From: Asterias rubens
Lineage: Eukaryota; Echinodermata; Asteroidea; Forcipulatida; Asteriidae
Length of the DNA: 64,000 nt
Reading direction: 5' to 3'
Assembly: GCF_902459465.1 (NCBI RefSeq)
Contig: NC_047065.1
Location: 1,794,309 to 1,858,308 of the forward strand
Shown: positions 40,500 to 52,228 of the stretch, one piece after another
Layout of the letters: every line of letters begins with the position of its first letter
How positions within the stretch are numbered: position 1 is the stretch's first letter
The notes under the pieces: generated by a model
Database searches by the model: none
What the model was told of the DNA's origin: nothing
The model's input: the letters and a program-made list of their open reading frames with translations, nothing else
Program-made: the position numbers and the translations under genes

Positions 40500-40680
40500 G
40501 GCCTCGAAAAAAACTCATGGCACCCACAACAGTTGCTCTGGTGCCCTGTGCTTTTGACTGTGGTGCCCTTTGCACAGTTCCAATACAAATTTAGACTTTC
40601 CTAATAGAAGTTCCCCGCACCAGAGGAAAATTGCTGAGCCCCATTAAGAATGAAATTCAAGGCCTGCATATTGCAGATAG
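40500..40680. repeat. Dispersed repeat with gctctggtgccct and gaggaaaattgctgagcc
   Basis: Inverted relative to 56,722-56,875, sharing tttgcacagttcc/ggaactttgcaaa-type and agaggaaaattgctg/cagcaattttcctct blocks. Class unknown. Confidence 0.55.
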
Positions 40681-41179
40681 TAACGAGGATTCATTTTAAA
40701 AAGTGAAGGTGAAATGATAGATTTTTACAAGCTACAAGTGTTTGGCTGTCTTCACAATCTATATTGCAGATAGCTGTCATTGAAACAAAGATTCATTTTA
40801 AAAAGTGAAGGTGAAGCAATGGATTTTTTTCTGCAATCTTGCACACCTCGGAGTCTCGTGTTGGAGAAAGCTTAGATCTGGCAGACTGGCAGCTGAGAAA
40901 TCATGATGGGTGTGATATAAGGCCCCTACCGAGCATCGACGTTAGATTGATTCATTTTGGAAATTATGTTCCCTGAAATAAACTGACTTCTGAGTTTTTG
41001 AATCAATGTCAAAGTATACCTTTGGTTTTTGGGAAATGTTCAATTAGTTTAATTTATTGAAAACGAGGCAATTTACAGGTAGATTTATTGTTTAATTCTA
41101 GAGCCTTATTATTTTTGTTTCTTTCTCTCAAGCAAACTCCTTTTCCCTAAGTTCTTTGATGCATGAAACATTGTGTTTC

Positions 41180-41500
41180 TAGGTTACGGGAAGTGCTGTG
41201 ATATATATTATATAGGGTTGTTTGATTGGATTAAAAACAGAACGTTGTCTTCCTCAAAACTCGCTTGGGGAGACCATTCTTGTTCTCATACTGGACCGTT
41301 TCTCTGGAATACTGTTCCACGCACTGTCATACTAGTAGTAGACAATTGTGTACCCCAGATGTTGGGCAACAGATCTACGGATCATAGTATGTATTTGCTT
41401 TTGTCGTCCCTTGCCCATCTCGGGGTATATTGTCAATGTATTTTGTTTTGTACTGTTATGGCAAATAAAATAATAGCAATAATAATAATAACAATCTCTC
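41180..41500 (+). mobile_element. Possible LINE 3' end fragment
   Basis: A frame with GDHSCSHTGPFLWNTVP resembles the GDR-x-F-x-x-x-x-P-x-LWNSLP signature near the C-terminus of CR1/L2-type pol. An (aat)n-rich tail follows at 41,466-41,494. Diverged. Confidence 0.45.
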
Positions 41501-41689
41501 CAGCTTCAAACCAACCTAAAAACTTGTTCAGTCTCAGCTTTAAGTACCCGTCATTAGCAGAGTTTTTTTTTAATGATGCGCCATGTTTGAGACGTACATA
41601 AGTTGTTTTAAAAGGTGTTGAAATTGAGTATTACGTGTGGTTTTATATCTTATAGAGAGGGATGGGCAAGATTCCGACCTCGGTCAACT

Positions 41690-41690
<1 letters not shown>

Positions 41691-41716
<26 letters not shown>
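41691..41716. repeat. (GA)n microsatellite
   Basis: About 13 GA units, then a degenerate gatagagata continuation. Confidence 0.95.
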
Positions 41717-41724
<8 letters not shown>

Positions 41725-42366
41725 ACTGAGGTGTCGTGGTACATTTAAGAAGACGATGCACATTTTTAACAGCACATTCATTTACCACATGAATGTTGAA
41801 TGTGTGTAGAAACATGGAGGGCGAATATTATTAAGTTTCCTTTAGCAATTTTTAAAAGCTGCAGTTCGTCTTTTGTTTGAACATTTCTATGTATCTGTAC
41901 ACCATGCTGCAAAATTGATAAGTGTATGTGTTTTTCTGATACTGTTTTCTAATCACACGATGAACTAAACAAGTTCTAGAGATTTAATACTTTGTTTAGT
42001 CTTGATTCAATGAGATGGAATCAACCAATTCCTTTAAGTTCAAGAAGGTGGTGCTCTTACTGTCAAGAGAGGGCTCACTTCACATTAAGAAAGACAGTTG
42101 AGACCCACAGCAAGCATTGTAGCTGAAGCCTTCTCAAGTGATTACTTTGCCATGAAGTTGTTGTTGTTTTATTTCTTGCTGAAAAGTGTGTTTCTAAAGA
42201 GATTTTCAACCAACCATGTTTTAAAGGGATTGTTTTAGAAGTAAGGTAAAACAACTTTCATCCTCTCTAACCTAAATTTAAAAAAAATTAACAAAGGTAT
42301 TGACAAAAGTTTGGTGGTTAGGGTTTTAAAATGAAACAAGAAAAATCAATTTAATTTTTATTTTAT

Positions 42367-42960
42367 TTTTAAAGTTCCCTTTGAGACCAAAGATGAAGCT
42401 ACTGTTCTTCGTCTTGTTCACACGCTTTCTTCACAATTAGACTTGATTCTGGCAATTCTGTTCTGTATGGACTCCCTGATAAAAATCTTGCTAATATGCA
42501 ACGTGTACAAAACACTGCTGCTCGCCTCGTTGGCTTGCCTGCCTCGTTCTCACCATATTACACCAGTACTAATGAATTCGCCTTGGCTTTCAGTTAAGTT
42601 TTGTGCGATTTATAAAATTCTTTGTGAACTTTCAAAGCTCAAACATGTCAATCACCTGCATTTCATCTGAACTTGTTCACCATTATTCCTTCACTTAGAC
42701 TTTACGATCATCTCAACAGTCATTGCTTTCAACTACAAGAGCTTCTTCCATTTTAAGTTTAAATGGCCACAGATCATTTTCTTATGCCACACCGTGCATA
42801 TTCGCCAGGCTAGTTCTTTACAGTGTTTTAAGTCTCTGTTAAAAACTAATTTCTTTAAAGCTGCTTATTTGTAATCTGCTTATTTGTAATTGTATCTTAA
42901 CCTCATTGTATTTTATTGCTCTCTATGCGATTAGAGGCTTTTTGCATTAGACGTTTTACA
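42367..42960 (+). mobile_element. LINE (CR1/L2-like) pol C-terminal fragment
   Basis: Across shifting frames one can read LDLILAILFCMDS next to LYGLPDKNLANMQRVQNTAARLVGLP, the conserved block after the reverse-transcriptase domain in CR1/L2-like elements. Frameshifts and stops break it, and a Leu/Lys-rich tail and an AT-rich end follow. Dead copy. Confidence 0.7.
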
Positions 42961-43231
42961 AATGTCTATATTATAATATAAGTATTAAAGGAAACCTTGG
43001 GCCGATTGTACTAAGCAATAAAATTCATTGCAAGACAAATTGTCAGTATTACCATACTGATTTGTATTATGACATCACACTTTACTAACCAACCATGATT
43101 GATTTTCAGTTAACAATCTTGGCTCATTGTGAAATTGGCCAGGTACTACTACTGTATAGTGGAAACAGCAATAAAAAGTATGTGCACCTAGGTTCTACAC
43201 CCATCTGACATGGGATATAACTCTATCCCTC

Positions 43232-43590
43232 TTAATAATAATAATAATAGTAATAACAGTATTTATAAAGCGCCAAATTGCTAAAGGATACAAGGCGCTG
43301 AGAAGGAAAGAAGAGGGAAAAGACAGAACAAAGATAAAGACAACCAGCTACGAAGAGGCAAAAAGGTGGGTTTTGAGAGCATGTTTGAAGCTGGGACACT
43401 GTTTGAGCTTCTGGTTAGGGTAGGTAGAGCATTCCATAGTCGGGGAGCAGCAATTGAAATTGCCCTATCACCTGCAAGTTTATGGGTTTTGTGAACTGAA
43501 AGGGATTTACCAGTAGTAGAGCGAAGAGAGTGTGCAGTTTGGACTTTGCTAACTGTATAGTGATTGCAGAGGTACATGATACATGGAAGA
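43232..43590 (-). mobile_element. LINE (CR1/L2-like) 3' end with (ATT)n tail
   Basis: On the minus strand a frame reads HKLAGDRAISIAAPRLWNALPT, a hallmark of the CR1/L2 pol C-terminus. Then come ggcgctttataaatactg and a trinucleotide tail of ATT units at 43,233-43,262. 5'-truncated, with a recognisable reading frame over ~90 codons. Confidence 0.75.
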
Positions 43591-44000
43591 CCTTTTCAAT
43601 TGGGATGAAGTGTTTGCTTGCTCTATAAAGAGGATTAGTTCCTGCTGATGTTTGTCTAAAACCTATCTGCCGCCCTCTGTCAACGAACTCGGCCCAACCA
43701 ACAAACAAGCTGCCATGGTCATCACCATGATCACCCACAATGCACCATGGGGGTTTGTGAATGCATGCAGAATGCCTGCTTTGTGAACACTGATCTCTAC
43801 TGTGTATGTGGTTCTCACTGTATTAGATAACAAGGCAATGGTGCAGGTGTATGTACGTGGTACAATCAAGGGTGTATAGGCTGCTTGTGCACAGTGTACA
43901 TGTAGGTAGTCGTACTGGCAGGTACTGGATGGGATTGTAGTAGTCTGGGGTCTTCCTGCGGATCCTCACGGTTGGGCAAGCTGCCAAGGCATCCCAACAT

Positions 44001-44326
44001 GTAACCCCTTCTCTCATCACTGTACCATCCATTCCTGATGTATATTGTCTCCACACTCAGGAAGACAAAATATCCCTGTGAACCAGGGCGTTTGTTTCCA
44101 GTTAATACACAACCTGGGACACACTAACTAAACAATCTGGCCTGGCGAGGGGGGCTGATATCTGCGCTGTCGTTGTCGTACAGGACTCACCCTAGCCAGG
44201 GTTTCCTTCGTGGGTTAAATTATCCAGCCAGCAGGGTAGCACTAGGAGCTAGCAAGGAGCGGCTGAGTGGTGTGTGTGTGTGCGAGGGGCATCGTCTTGC
44301 CGGTGTGTGAGGTATACAGCATCATC
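44001..44326 (+). promoter_or_regulatory. Probable promoter and leader of alternative exon B
   Basis: GC-richer than the surroundings (ctggcgaggggggctgat, ctgcgctgtcgttgtcg, gtgcgaggggcatcgtc), with a short (GT)n run. It ends directly at the exon B start codon with no acceptor close by. No TATA box is obvious. Placement is inferred from the exon that follows. Confidence 0.4.
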
Positions 44327-44337
44327 ATGGGCACCTG
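44327..44337 (+). CDS. Alternative first coding exon B of the NWD-type gene (mini exon)
   Basis: Only 11 coding bases, ATGGGCACCTG, directly before a consensus donor (gtgagt at 44,338). It ends in phase 2. Joined to the acceptor at 61,121 it makes TGC, giving MGTC followed by the Met-Gly-Asn of the shared exon. This is a second Met-Gly...Cys start built from an unrelated exon, with the same phase and the same downstream join as exon A. On its own so short a frame proves nothing; the agreement in phase, donor and resulting motif is what supports it. Confidence 0.5.
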
Positions 44338-45126
44338 GTGAGTATGTTAAAGAAGGCGTGTGTGGTGGACAGATTGTTCCTTCATCTTTTATTTTGACAG
44401 GCTTGGCTTCATGTCAGATTGTGTTATTAACTTGATTAATCTAAATAGATGGAAATTTGTATTGGAGATAAAAAATATTAATTTGGTTTTACTCTTACAC
44501 CGATGTTTATAGCCATGGAGGTAGAAATACCTCCATGGTATAGCACAGTGAATACTCCAGAGCTCTGTGAAAACAAAAATCACAGGCGTATTAATTTATT
44601 AGTTACTCAAGTATGTAATTGATCTTGAGAATTTAAATTTGTACTTTTTAAAATTTGTAATGGTGATTCCTCGATATTACTCTATGAGTATGAGTATGAT
44701 TAGTGAATGACGATTCCTTGATGAAAACAGTTAAAATGTAGGAATTGTAGAGAAGTTGATCTAGCGACACATGTATGATGGCTTAATCAATTTTGGTTCA
44801 TGTTTGTTGTTTTTATACTATCTCTGTTGAAAGCAATGCTGTCAAATACCAGGTGTCATCACTGTGTAATGATTTGATGTTGTTCAAAATGGATTTCTTA
44901 ATTATCGTCATGGACCTTCATGGCTCAATGCTTTTTATCTTTCACGAGTGTAATAATTTATTTTTTACCAGAATGGGCTGGGGAGATGTTCTGTGTACAT
45001 GTCTGGCTGGAGAGGATCCATGACAAACTGTAAAATTGTTCACTTGTGGTTTTCTACCTGATAAATGTGTTTATTTTCGCAAGTTGTTCTATGGTTTAAA
45101 TTATGTGGATTGATATGAGTGGTGTA

Positions 45127-45210
45127 TCATTGCAGAGCGGATAAGAGTGCCATAATCAAGCTCTGCTGTTTCTGATCAGGAGAGTTTAGGTTCGAAACAC
45201 GGTCTTGACA
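45127..45210 (+). repeat. Degenerate tRNA-like SINE head
   Basis: attgcagagcggataagag and gtttaggttcgaaacacg resemble A- and B-box regions of a class II (Leu/Ser) tRNA with a longer variable arm between. The T-stem and acceptor do not pair well. Confidence 0.4.
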
Positions 45211-45382
45211 ATTGTTTGACTTTTATTGTATTTTAATTTTAATTTTGCCTAAGAGCATTACAAAACCAGTGTACATGACCCTTAATATAGATACCTTCAA
45301 GGCTTCATGTACATAAGATGTACATTTGAAGGTTTCAACTGAAACAATTTAAGATCTTTAAAAAACATGAGTAATTTAAGCA

Positions 45383-45622
45383 TTAAAGACAGTGGACACT
45401 ATCGGTAATTGTCAAAGACCAGTCTTCTCACTTGGTGTATCTCAACATATGCATAAAATAACAAACCTGCGAAAATTTGAGCTCAATTGGTCGTCAAAGT
45501 TGCGAGATAATAATAAAAGAAAAAACACCCTTGTCACACAAAGTTGTGTGCTCTCAGATGCTTGATTTCGAGACCTCAAAATCTAATTTTGCGCTCTTGA
45601 AATCAAATTTGTGGAAAATTAC
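45383..45622. repeat. TTAA-type MITE (GGACACTATTGGTAAT family), cut by a SINE
   Basis: Left end attaaagacagtggacac intact; the body stops at gtggaaaattact where the SINE at 45,625 begins. The right half is not found beyond the SINE. Confidence 0.85.
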
Positions 45623-45624
45623 TA

Positions 45625-45915
45625 GTACCATGTCATGGCCGAGCGGTCTCCTACATCAGATCCAAGACCCATAGGAGCTTGGATTCAAATTCAAATCCAG
45701 GTCATGACACCTGTGTCCTTGGGCAGGACTTGAAGTACATTTGTTTCTCATTGTCCAGGGGGGCATTGGACTTGGAGGGTAGAGATTGTTGATATGATAG
45801 ATTAGCAACCTGTGTACCCATTTGGGTTCTGATGGTGCATACTCCAAAGGAGTAGCGATAAAATGGCGGTTATCCACTGATGGATATCAACAATAAAACA
45901 ATTAAAATAATAACA
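45625..45915 (+). repeat. SINE with tRNA-Leu-like head
   Basis: atggccgagcggtctcc and aaattcaaatccaggtc form the tRNA head. The body (tccaggggggcattgg, gggtagagattgttgatatgat, tactccaaaggag) parallels the SINE at 35,811 block by block, with an AATAAAACAATTAAAAT tail. Confidence 0.7.
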
Positions 45916-45957
45916 AGGTTCATTGACACTCCAGAATTTGCTGTAAAAGTGCCCGCA

Positions 45958-46335
45958 TTGATCTCCCAATTCGAGAAAAGGGCGATAAAGACCCCGAAAG
46001 GGCGATCAAAGGGCGATCAACAAGAAACAGGCTCCAGTGGGAACGCGAGGGCGATCACGATCTGACCGTGCAATTTTGATCCTCCTCGGGAGTAGGATTA
46101 AAGGGGGATCTGATCGCCCTTTTGGATTATTGGGCGATCAAAAGTCTAGTGGGAACGCAAAGGGCGATCAGACCCCGCAATTTGCTAACAAAACAGTGTT
46201 CCTTTGAACCCACTTCCGTTCTCAAAAAGGGGGATCAATGCGCGATCATACTCAAGTGGGAACGCAACTGCGATTTCACGCCTGCAACCAATCTTGTTGC
46301 GGGATCCCGATCTCCTAATTGTGGATCCAGTGGGA
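45958..46335. repeat. GATC-rich repeat with AGTGGGAACGC blocks
   Basis: GATC occurs about 15 times in ~375 bp, often as gggcgatca, interspersed with cagtgggaacgc at ~46,035, ~46,150 and ~46,250 and a variant at ~46,330. Possibly an old tandem or palindromic element; class unknown. Confidence 0.55.
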
Positions 46336-46467
46336 AAGCGGTCTCATTTCTATAGTCTAATGGAAAAGTTGGTGGACTAGTGAATGACAAGCTGGCTGGT
46401 CCTGCTGGCCAACTGGGTAAACCCTGCCTTTCAAAAACCAAGTTACGGTCAGGTGAAATTTCAGTTA

Positions 46468-46790
46468 ACATGTATACTGTAAAATTCTCGTGTGTTTTGG
46501 AAAATGTTTGGGACAATTTTTGAAGGAGGAAACAAACTCAAGTACTTTAACAGTACCCAATGTTCAGCATACATGTAGACTATATAAATCTCGCGTGTTG
46601 TGGAAAATGTTTGGGACCATTTTTTTAACACGTGTAGGAAACTAACTCACGCACTTTAGCGGGTCCCAATGTTCTGTTTACATGTTTACTGTAAAATTCT
46701 CACGTGTTGTGGAAAATGTTTGGGACCATTTTTTTTAAACGAAACTCATGCACTTTATAACAGTACCCGATGTCTGAATTCGCACGAGAC
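46468..46790. repeat. Three tandem ~105-bp units
   Basis: Units start at acatgt 46,468, 46,571 and 46,680. Each holds gtgttttgg- or gtgttgtgg-aaaatgtttgggac, a T run, ggaaac(a/t)aactca and cactttaacag(t)acccaatgtt. A related single copy is at 34,996-35,130. Confidence 0.8.
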
Positions 46791-47616
46791 CCATACAGCC
46801 TATAGTATTAGTATTGACCCCTTACTGACTATAGCGCAGGGTATGTGGCTGAGTATGTAGTTGGTGGAAATAAGCTTGAGAGACCATGCTGGGGGACTTT
46901 TTTTTTTTGGTAGACTGCATTGATCTTTATTCCAGGAAAGCACTGTTCTGAGGGGTGCCATGACCCTTTGCCAGTTCACTATCTAATTCCCCTTCCCTTC
47001 AATCTACTCGTGGACAAGCATTTGAATTGAAAGGTTAATTGGCAGGTATTGCTCTTTCTAATCCCTTTCAAAATATTATGAGGGTTATTTCATGTCAGTA
47101 GGGGTGGTATGCCATGCCCTTTTATGTACATGTTGAAATGCAAGCAGTGTACGAATTGGTACAAGTCAACATCAAAATGACATCATTGTAAATCATATGC
47201 TCTTGAAAAATAATTAATTTAAAATATGTCGGAGGTTTTTTGGTCTATTTATTCATCGGTGTTTCAAAAATAAATAATTTGACAATTTGATGATTGATTT
47301 ATAGTAGGAAATCGTTATTAAAAAGTGAATACTGAACATCATAATATAAACAAAATTGTATTCAGTAAAATGTTATATTTACTCTTTACTTTTCAATACT
47401 AAATTTGGTTTTTCCTGAATGATCAGAAATTATGTCAGCTTAAAATTGAAACTGTTAATGTTGTGTAAAGTTTCATACTCACTGAACACTTCAATGCTCA
47501 AACAAAATATTGAAATCAAATCAATTGGATTTGTCAACAGAACAGGCTCAAAGAAGCTGGACTGAATTTTAACAGGCTTGTTCTCCCTGATGATTCGGAA
47601 TAATCAAAGGCGATTG

Positions 47617-47636
47617 CCCCCCCCCCCCCTCCCCCC
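47617..47636. repeat. Poly-C tract
   Basis: Thirteen C, one T, six C. A second run of 14 C lies at 48,511-48,524. Confidence 0.9.
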
Positions 47637-47639
47637 GGT

Positions 47640-47755
47640 CATTGCCCTGGTGCCCTTGTAATGCTCCATTGGATATTTACAGTTTCCTCAAAGGGTGCCC
47701 CTTATAAGGAGAAAATGCCTTGGTGCCCCTGCCCTTTCAAATATGAAGCATAAAA
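47640..47755. repeat. Dispersed repeat, inverted copy of the ccaaggcattttctcc family
   Basis: ggagaaaatgccttggtgcccctgcccttt is the reverse complement of the block at 27,690 and 36,665. Confidence 0.6.
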
Positions 47756-47905
47756 GGGTCCAATTTCATGTAGCGCAAAAACTTAGCAAAAACAGTTTAC
47801 CAGCTAACATTCCATAAAGTTTACATTGTTGTGGTGCCCTACTAATTTTTTTTTGGGCTCAGCAAAGAAATTTTTCCAGCAGATTTTCTATGAAATTGGG
47901 CCCTG
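47755..47905. repeat. Foldback MITE (GGGCCCAATTTCAT family), short
   Basis: gggtccaatttcatgtagcgc at the left and tctatgaaattgggccc at the right. The interior is reduced. Confidence 0.75.
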
Positions 47906-47939
47906 GCCTGTTGTAATACTCCTCTGCAACTAGAACAAA

Positions 47940-48072
47940 GAGTTAGGACTAGTCCTAACTTAGGACTAGTCCTAGGAGATGTACAAATTTCATGGATAGT
48001 CCTAAGTTAGGACGAGTAACTTGTCCTAACTCGAGATAAGACTAGTCCTAACTCTAAGTGAAATCCACCCCA
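47940..48072. repeat. Palindromic repeat (ttaggactagtcctaa family)
   Basis: Multiple overlapping tagtccta/taggacta palindromes, with gagttaggac at the left and gtcctaactc at the right. Sister copy at 54,331-54,459. Confidence 0.8.
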
Positions 48073-48599
48073 GGTTCATTAAATGTTTCTAGTTCATCTG
48101 AGGTAATCAAGCGTGTGACAGAAACCTGTTGCCTCATTTTCATTGTGTTGAATCAAGTGTTCGAAGAGTGTAAAGCAGAATATGATTTCATTTGCCTTGA
48201 TATTCAAACATGATGATGAAATGCATCAGCCTGGTGCTGGATTATGAATGATTTAATACAGCAATAGAGCAAAGAACTTCAGATCAAAACCTGAAGTATG
48301 TTTTCTCTCATGTCCTTCATGTTTCAGTATTCCCTGACCAGCTTAAATTTTTAATATTTTCTTTGCTACTTTTTCCCACTCATGTACTTGAGTAATCTCC
48401 CCTAGATAACTAAGGAAATGGAGCTAGACCGCAATATCCGTTTAGAATTCCCACGAGTTCCAGCCAGTGGCTTGTACAAAATGCTAAATAAACAGTGAAA
48501 GCTGTGCCTACCCCCCCCCCCCCCATCGTATTCATAAAAAACAGAACTTGGGGTTTTGTTCACTTTTGATTCTGCTGTATTTATGTTATTGAATAAGCT

Positions 48600-48755
48600 T
48601 AAAGGGAAGGTATAAGTTTGGTAATCACTCTTAAAATTATTGCCAATAAAAACTTTTGGTTAGCAGCCTACATGTATAGCAACTTTCAATATTTTAAAGC
48701 AGTTTGAGAAGTGTTTCACTTTGAAGTATTGGGGATAAAAAAATACAAAAGTTTT
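48600..48755. repeat. TTAA-type MITE fragment (AGGGAAGGTATA family)
   Basis: TTAA, agggaaggtataagtttgg, taatcactcttaaaat and tgccaataaaaactttt. Inverted relative to 37,376-37,516. Confidence 0.7.
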
Positions 48756-48824
48756 TCAGCTATTAAAATGGATAATAAACAAGAACTTTATAGTGCATTA
48801 TAAATAAATGATTCCTACATGTGC

Positions 48825-48868
48825 TTTAAAGGCACTGGACACTATTGGTAATTGCTCAAAATAATTAT
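48825..48868. repeat. TTAA-type MITE (GGACACTATTGGTAAT family), terminal stub
   Basis: tttaaaggcactggacactattggtaattgctcaaaataatt, then unrelated sequence. Only one terminus remains. Confidence 0.75.
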
Positions 48869-50165
48869 TTTTATTTTTATTATAACGGTTGAAAGAGTGA
48901 ATAATTGCTGGTGAATAATTAGAAGAGAAGATGTTACAAATTTTCATTGAGATGGTACTAAGATAGTATTAGCTGTTAGTGTTATCAAAATCATAGCTTG
49001 TCTTCAACCAGCACAGGCTGTCAGGCACCCCACCCCTTCATTGTGAGAGGGCAACCGTAAGTGCATGTTTGTGATATCGATAATTTTCTAAAGCCCTTAA
49101 AGTTTACTATCAACAATCAGTCTGATTTCCATCACCACTATTTGCCTTTCCCTATTTATTTAATCCCCAGTATATGCCTGGGATATAGCGCCAAAACCAG
49201 TCAGCATACAATTAATAATCTTTTGATGCTTTTCTTCAAACACTCTCAAGTGTTTTTTTTTTTTTTTTGCACCTCTACCATGTCAAATTTACTTTGGGTC
49301 TACACGATTTCTCACAGCGCAAGCAAACACACAGGCGTTGAATGTTTCATCGTTTTTGTGATTGAAGTATGCAATTGGTAACCTCTTGGTGTTCACTAGG
49401 AAGCCAGCGTGCATACCCCTTATGCCTGTTGGCCCCTTCTACACAGGCTAAGGCCAAATCAAAAACAAAACATGTTTAGCGACCCCGCCTTGCTCCATTT
49501 TTAGAAGCTGTTTTTTATTTATTTATTTATTTTTTTTTATATAAATTTATTATAAATAATATATACAAACAAATTGTGATGAAAACAAAAAAGGATACAT
49601 CTTAACGATCTCCGACAATTTAAAAAAAATTTGCCCAGCCGGTTGCTAAATTATTTGGTCTGGAATTACACAGATGCTATAGAGGTCAATGCATCTGTTG
49701 CCCTGGTCTTTGGCCTTGGAGCCCCCTTCAACATTTTCACAGAGACTTCCCAAATTTTCCAACCGAAGTGCCCTTTGGAAAATGAAAATCAAAGAAATGT
49801 AAAAAAAAACAAAATCCTCCTTTTTTTCAAATTGGCAGGACGCTAAACATGTTTGTTTTTTTATTTGGCCTAAACACTACCAAGACAACCAAGGGTCATT
49901 GTGATCAATTGACGTCATCACACCTATTTGTTCAGGGTGCCTCACCACTTAACTCAACCCAAGAAGATTAATATGGGTTTCTAGTAGTAAGAAGGTTGAC
50001 ATAATACAGGTCTACTGGGCAGTGATGGGTTTTTGTCACAGTTCAATATGGGTTATGAATAAGAAAGATTGTTCTTTTCATGGGGAGCGGTCTGCTGAAT
50101 GTCTGTGCGAAGAAACCATGGATGGAACATGTACTTCTGAGATAAAAGCAAAGGATAGGAGTGGG

Positions 50166-50203
50166 TTTTTTTTTTTTTTTTTTTTTTTGGGGGGGGGGGG
50201 GGG
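50166..50203. repeat. T23-G15 homopolymer pair
   Basis: Twenty-three T directly followed by fifteen G on the plus strand. Length in the assembly may be unreliable. Confidence 0.9.
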
Positions 50204-52228
50204 CGTTAAAAGCCAATGGATCCCACTTCTGAATTTTACAGTCAGTCAAATCAATTACAGACTACAAGGGATTGTAATTTTCAGAATTTTATCCGATTTC
50301 AGACTTTTGTTTTATGTCTGCCTGGTGACAAAAAAATACTGATATTTTCTCCAGACTAAAATAAGTCCTGCTATTTTATCTACTTCTCTAGCACTATGGA
50401 TACGGTTCACAAATGGCTCCTTGAAATCTATAACTCCAGGGGTTATCCAATTGTGGAAATACCAACATTTTAAGAAACCAATTTTCAGATTTGTTGTCAG
50501 CAATGACTCTCACCCCTTTACACACTAGCCTGTATCTTAAAACGAGATATTGAAATTATCAATTTATGATATTCTTCATGATATTGAACTTGGGTTTTGA
50601 CAAATTTATCACCAAATCAGTCAGGGACTGACACATAAATCAAACCCTTTCTCAATGTGTAAGTTATTCAATATTTCTTGCATTTTTCATGACATAAAAA
50701 TTTAATTATTTTTTTCTAGTGTTTTTTCTTGTAACTATACATTTTTAATGGAAGTTTTAATGGGTTAATAATAAATAAAAAATAAATAAAAACAAAAATT
50801 CTATTTAGACACAGACGAGTACTATCAGCCACATGCAAAAAGACCAACCAATTGCTCTACATATTAAGATACACACAATTGCCACTTAGGAGACATAACG
50901 CCTAAATGTGATTGCCCGAATAAATATTATTATAAATATTACTTAGGTACGCCAACCCGCAGACAGAAGAATAAATACTTACTGTGATTAACTGCAACCA
51001 AACAATACCATGTTTCCCTACAGTTAGTAATAAATAATTCCCTACAGTAACAAATAACTTGTCACTTTGACTTAATTCTTAAAGGGACAAACCTGTGCTG
51101 TTTTTACACTTCATTGTGGTTTTCCATTATTTTTTTAAAAATATTTGGTAACTAGGTTAAAAATGATAATCAACGAAAGATCAAGTACAGACAAGCAAAT
51201 AGAAAATAAATAGTGATTTCAACACTGCTGTACGTTTTCCCCACAGTGAGTATTCATGCACTATATTCCATCGACTCTCACATTATGCACATGTACATGT
51301 AGTACATGGTCGCCCATAAAATATACAATGTGTAGAGATATTCCATTATAGCATTGCAATTTGCAGTGCTGGATTTAGAACGCGTGCACACACACACACA
51401 CACATCGTCGGATCGTCGTTCCGCCTACTGCAGAAGACATAGCCTAAGATTTCCAACATGGAAAAAAGACCTGATTAAATTTGCATTGCACTCTGGCCAT
51501 GCTCTGTAGGCTGGGACACTCCCCAAGTAGAATCTATGGTCACATGGACGCGCTGTGTGTAGTGTGTAGAATGCCATGGATGAAAGATTATGTACGCTCA
51601 AAATGTCTTCATATGTACACAAAATATGGCATATTCTTGTGTCAATATTTGTTGTGTACGGTTCAATTTGTGAATTTGCCAATTAGTTTGGAATTCTGTA
51701 TTTAATATATAAATGAAATGCGTAAATTTATGGATGTTGCACAGAGATGTTAATTCATGAGATGGGTGTGGAAGGATGTGGGTCCATGGAGCAGTGGTGA
51801 ACATATGGGGCAAATAAATTATATATCCATGATGCCAATGCATAGTACATTATGTGATTAATTCGTTAAGGGGGTTTTGTACATTAAACATAGTATGGGG
51901 CCTATTTGTTTTACTGTATTACTAACTATGATTAATGTTGTCCATTTAGAAGATTTATTTATTTTATTTGTGTATGTTTTTTGTTTTTTTTACACCAATA
52001 ACACAGTTTGATGTATACTTACTTTCAGGGCTCAAATTCCGGGATAAAATCCACAAGACTTTTAACTCAAAATGTTTACTGGCCAAGAATTCTTGTTATA
52101 AATACATGTAAGACCATAATCAAAATGAGGAGAAGAAAAAACAAAAAAAGAGCATTGTAACTGTTTTTGTTTTAAGATTTGGAGAAGATGTCTCTCATTT
52201 GTACTGTTGACAAGTATGTACTCAACAG

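Larger units (their letters stand above)
28999..44000 (+). other. Inferred intron of the NWD-type gene, proximal half
   Basis: No further coding exon is recognised on either strand. The interval holds MITEs, SINEs and LINE 3' ends listed separately. Stretches with nothing recognised include 29,005-29,810, 31,092-31,742, 31,967-32,889, 33,770-34,995, 36,141-36,640, 36,776-37,375, 37,517-38,185, 38,558-39,389, 40,681-41,180, 41,501-41,690, 41,717-42,366 and 42,961-43,232. If exon A is used, all of this is intron; if not, it is intergenic. Confidence 0.45.

Noticed and set aside
41173-41601. A 142-codon frame as a host gene
   Set aside because: Part of it resembles the LINE pol C-terminus, the rest is an AAT-rich tail, and there are no splice sites.
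43743-43800. ATG GGG GTT TGT as another Met-Gly...Cys first exon
   Set aside because: No consensus donor in phase 2 follows, and it lies close to a LINE fragment.
50022-50342. A Met-Gly-Phe-Cys frame as another alternative first exon
   Set aside because: It runs into the T23-G15 tract without a usable phase-2 donor.
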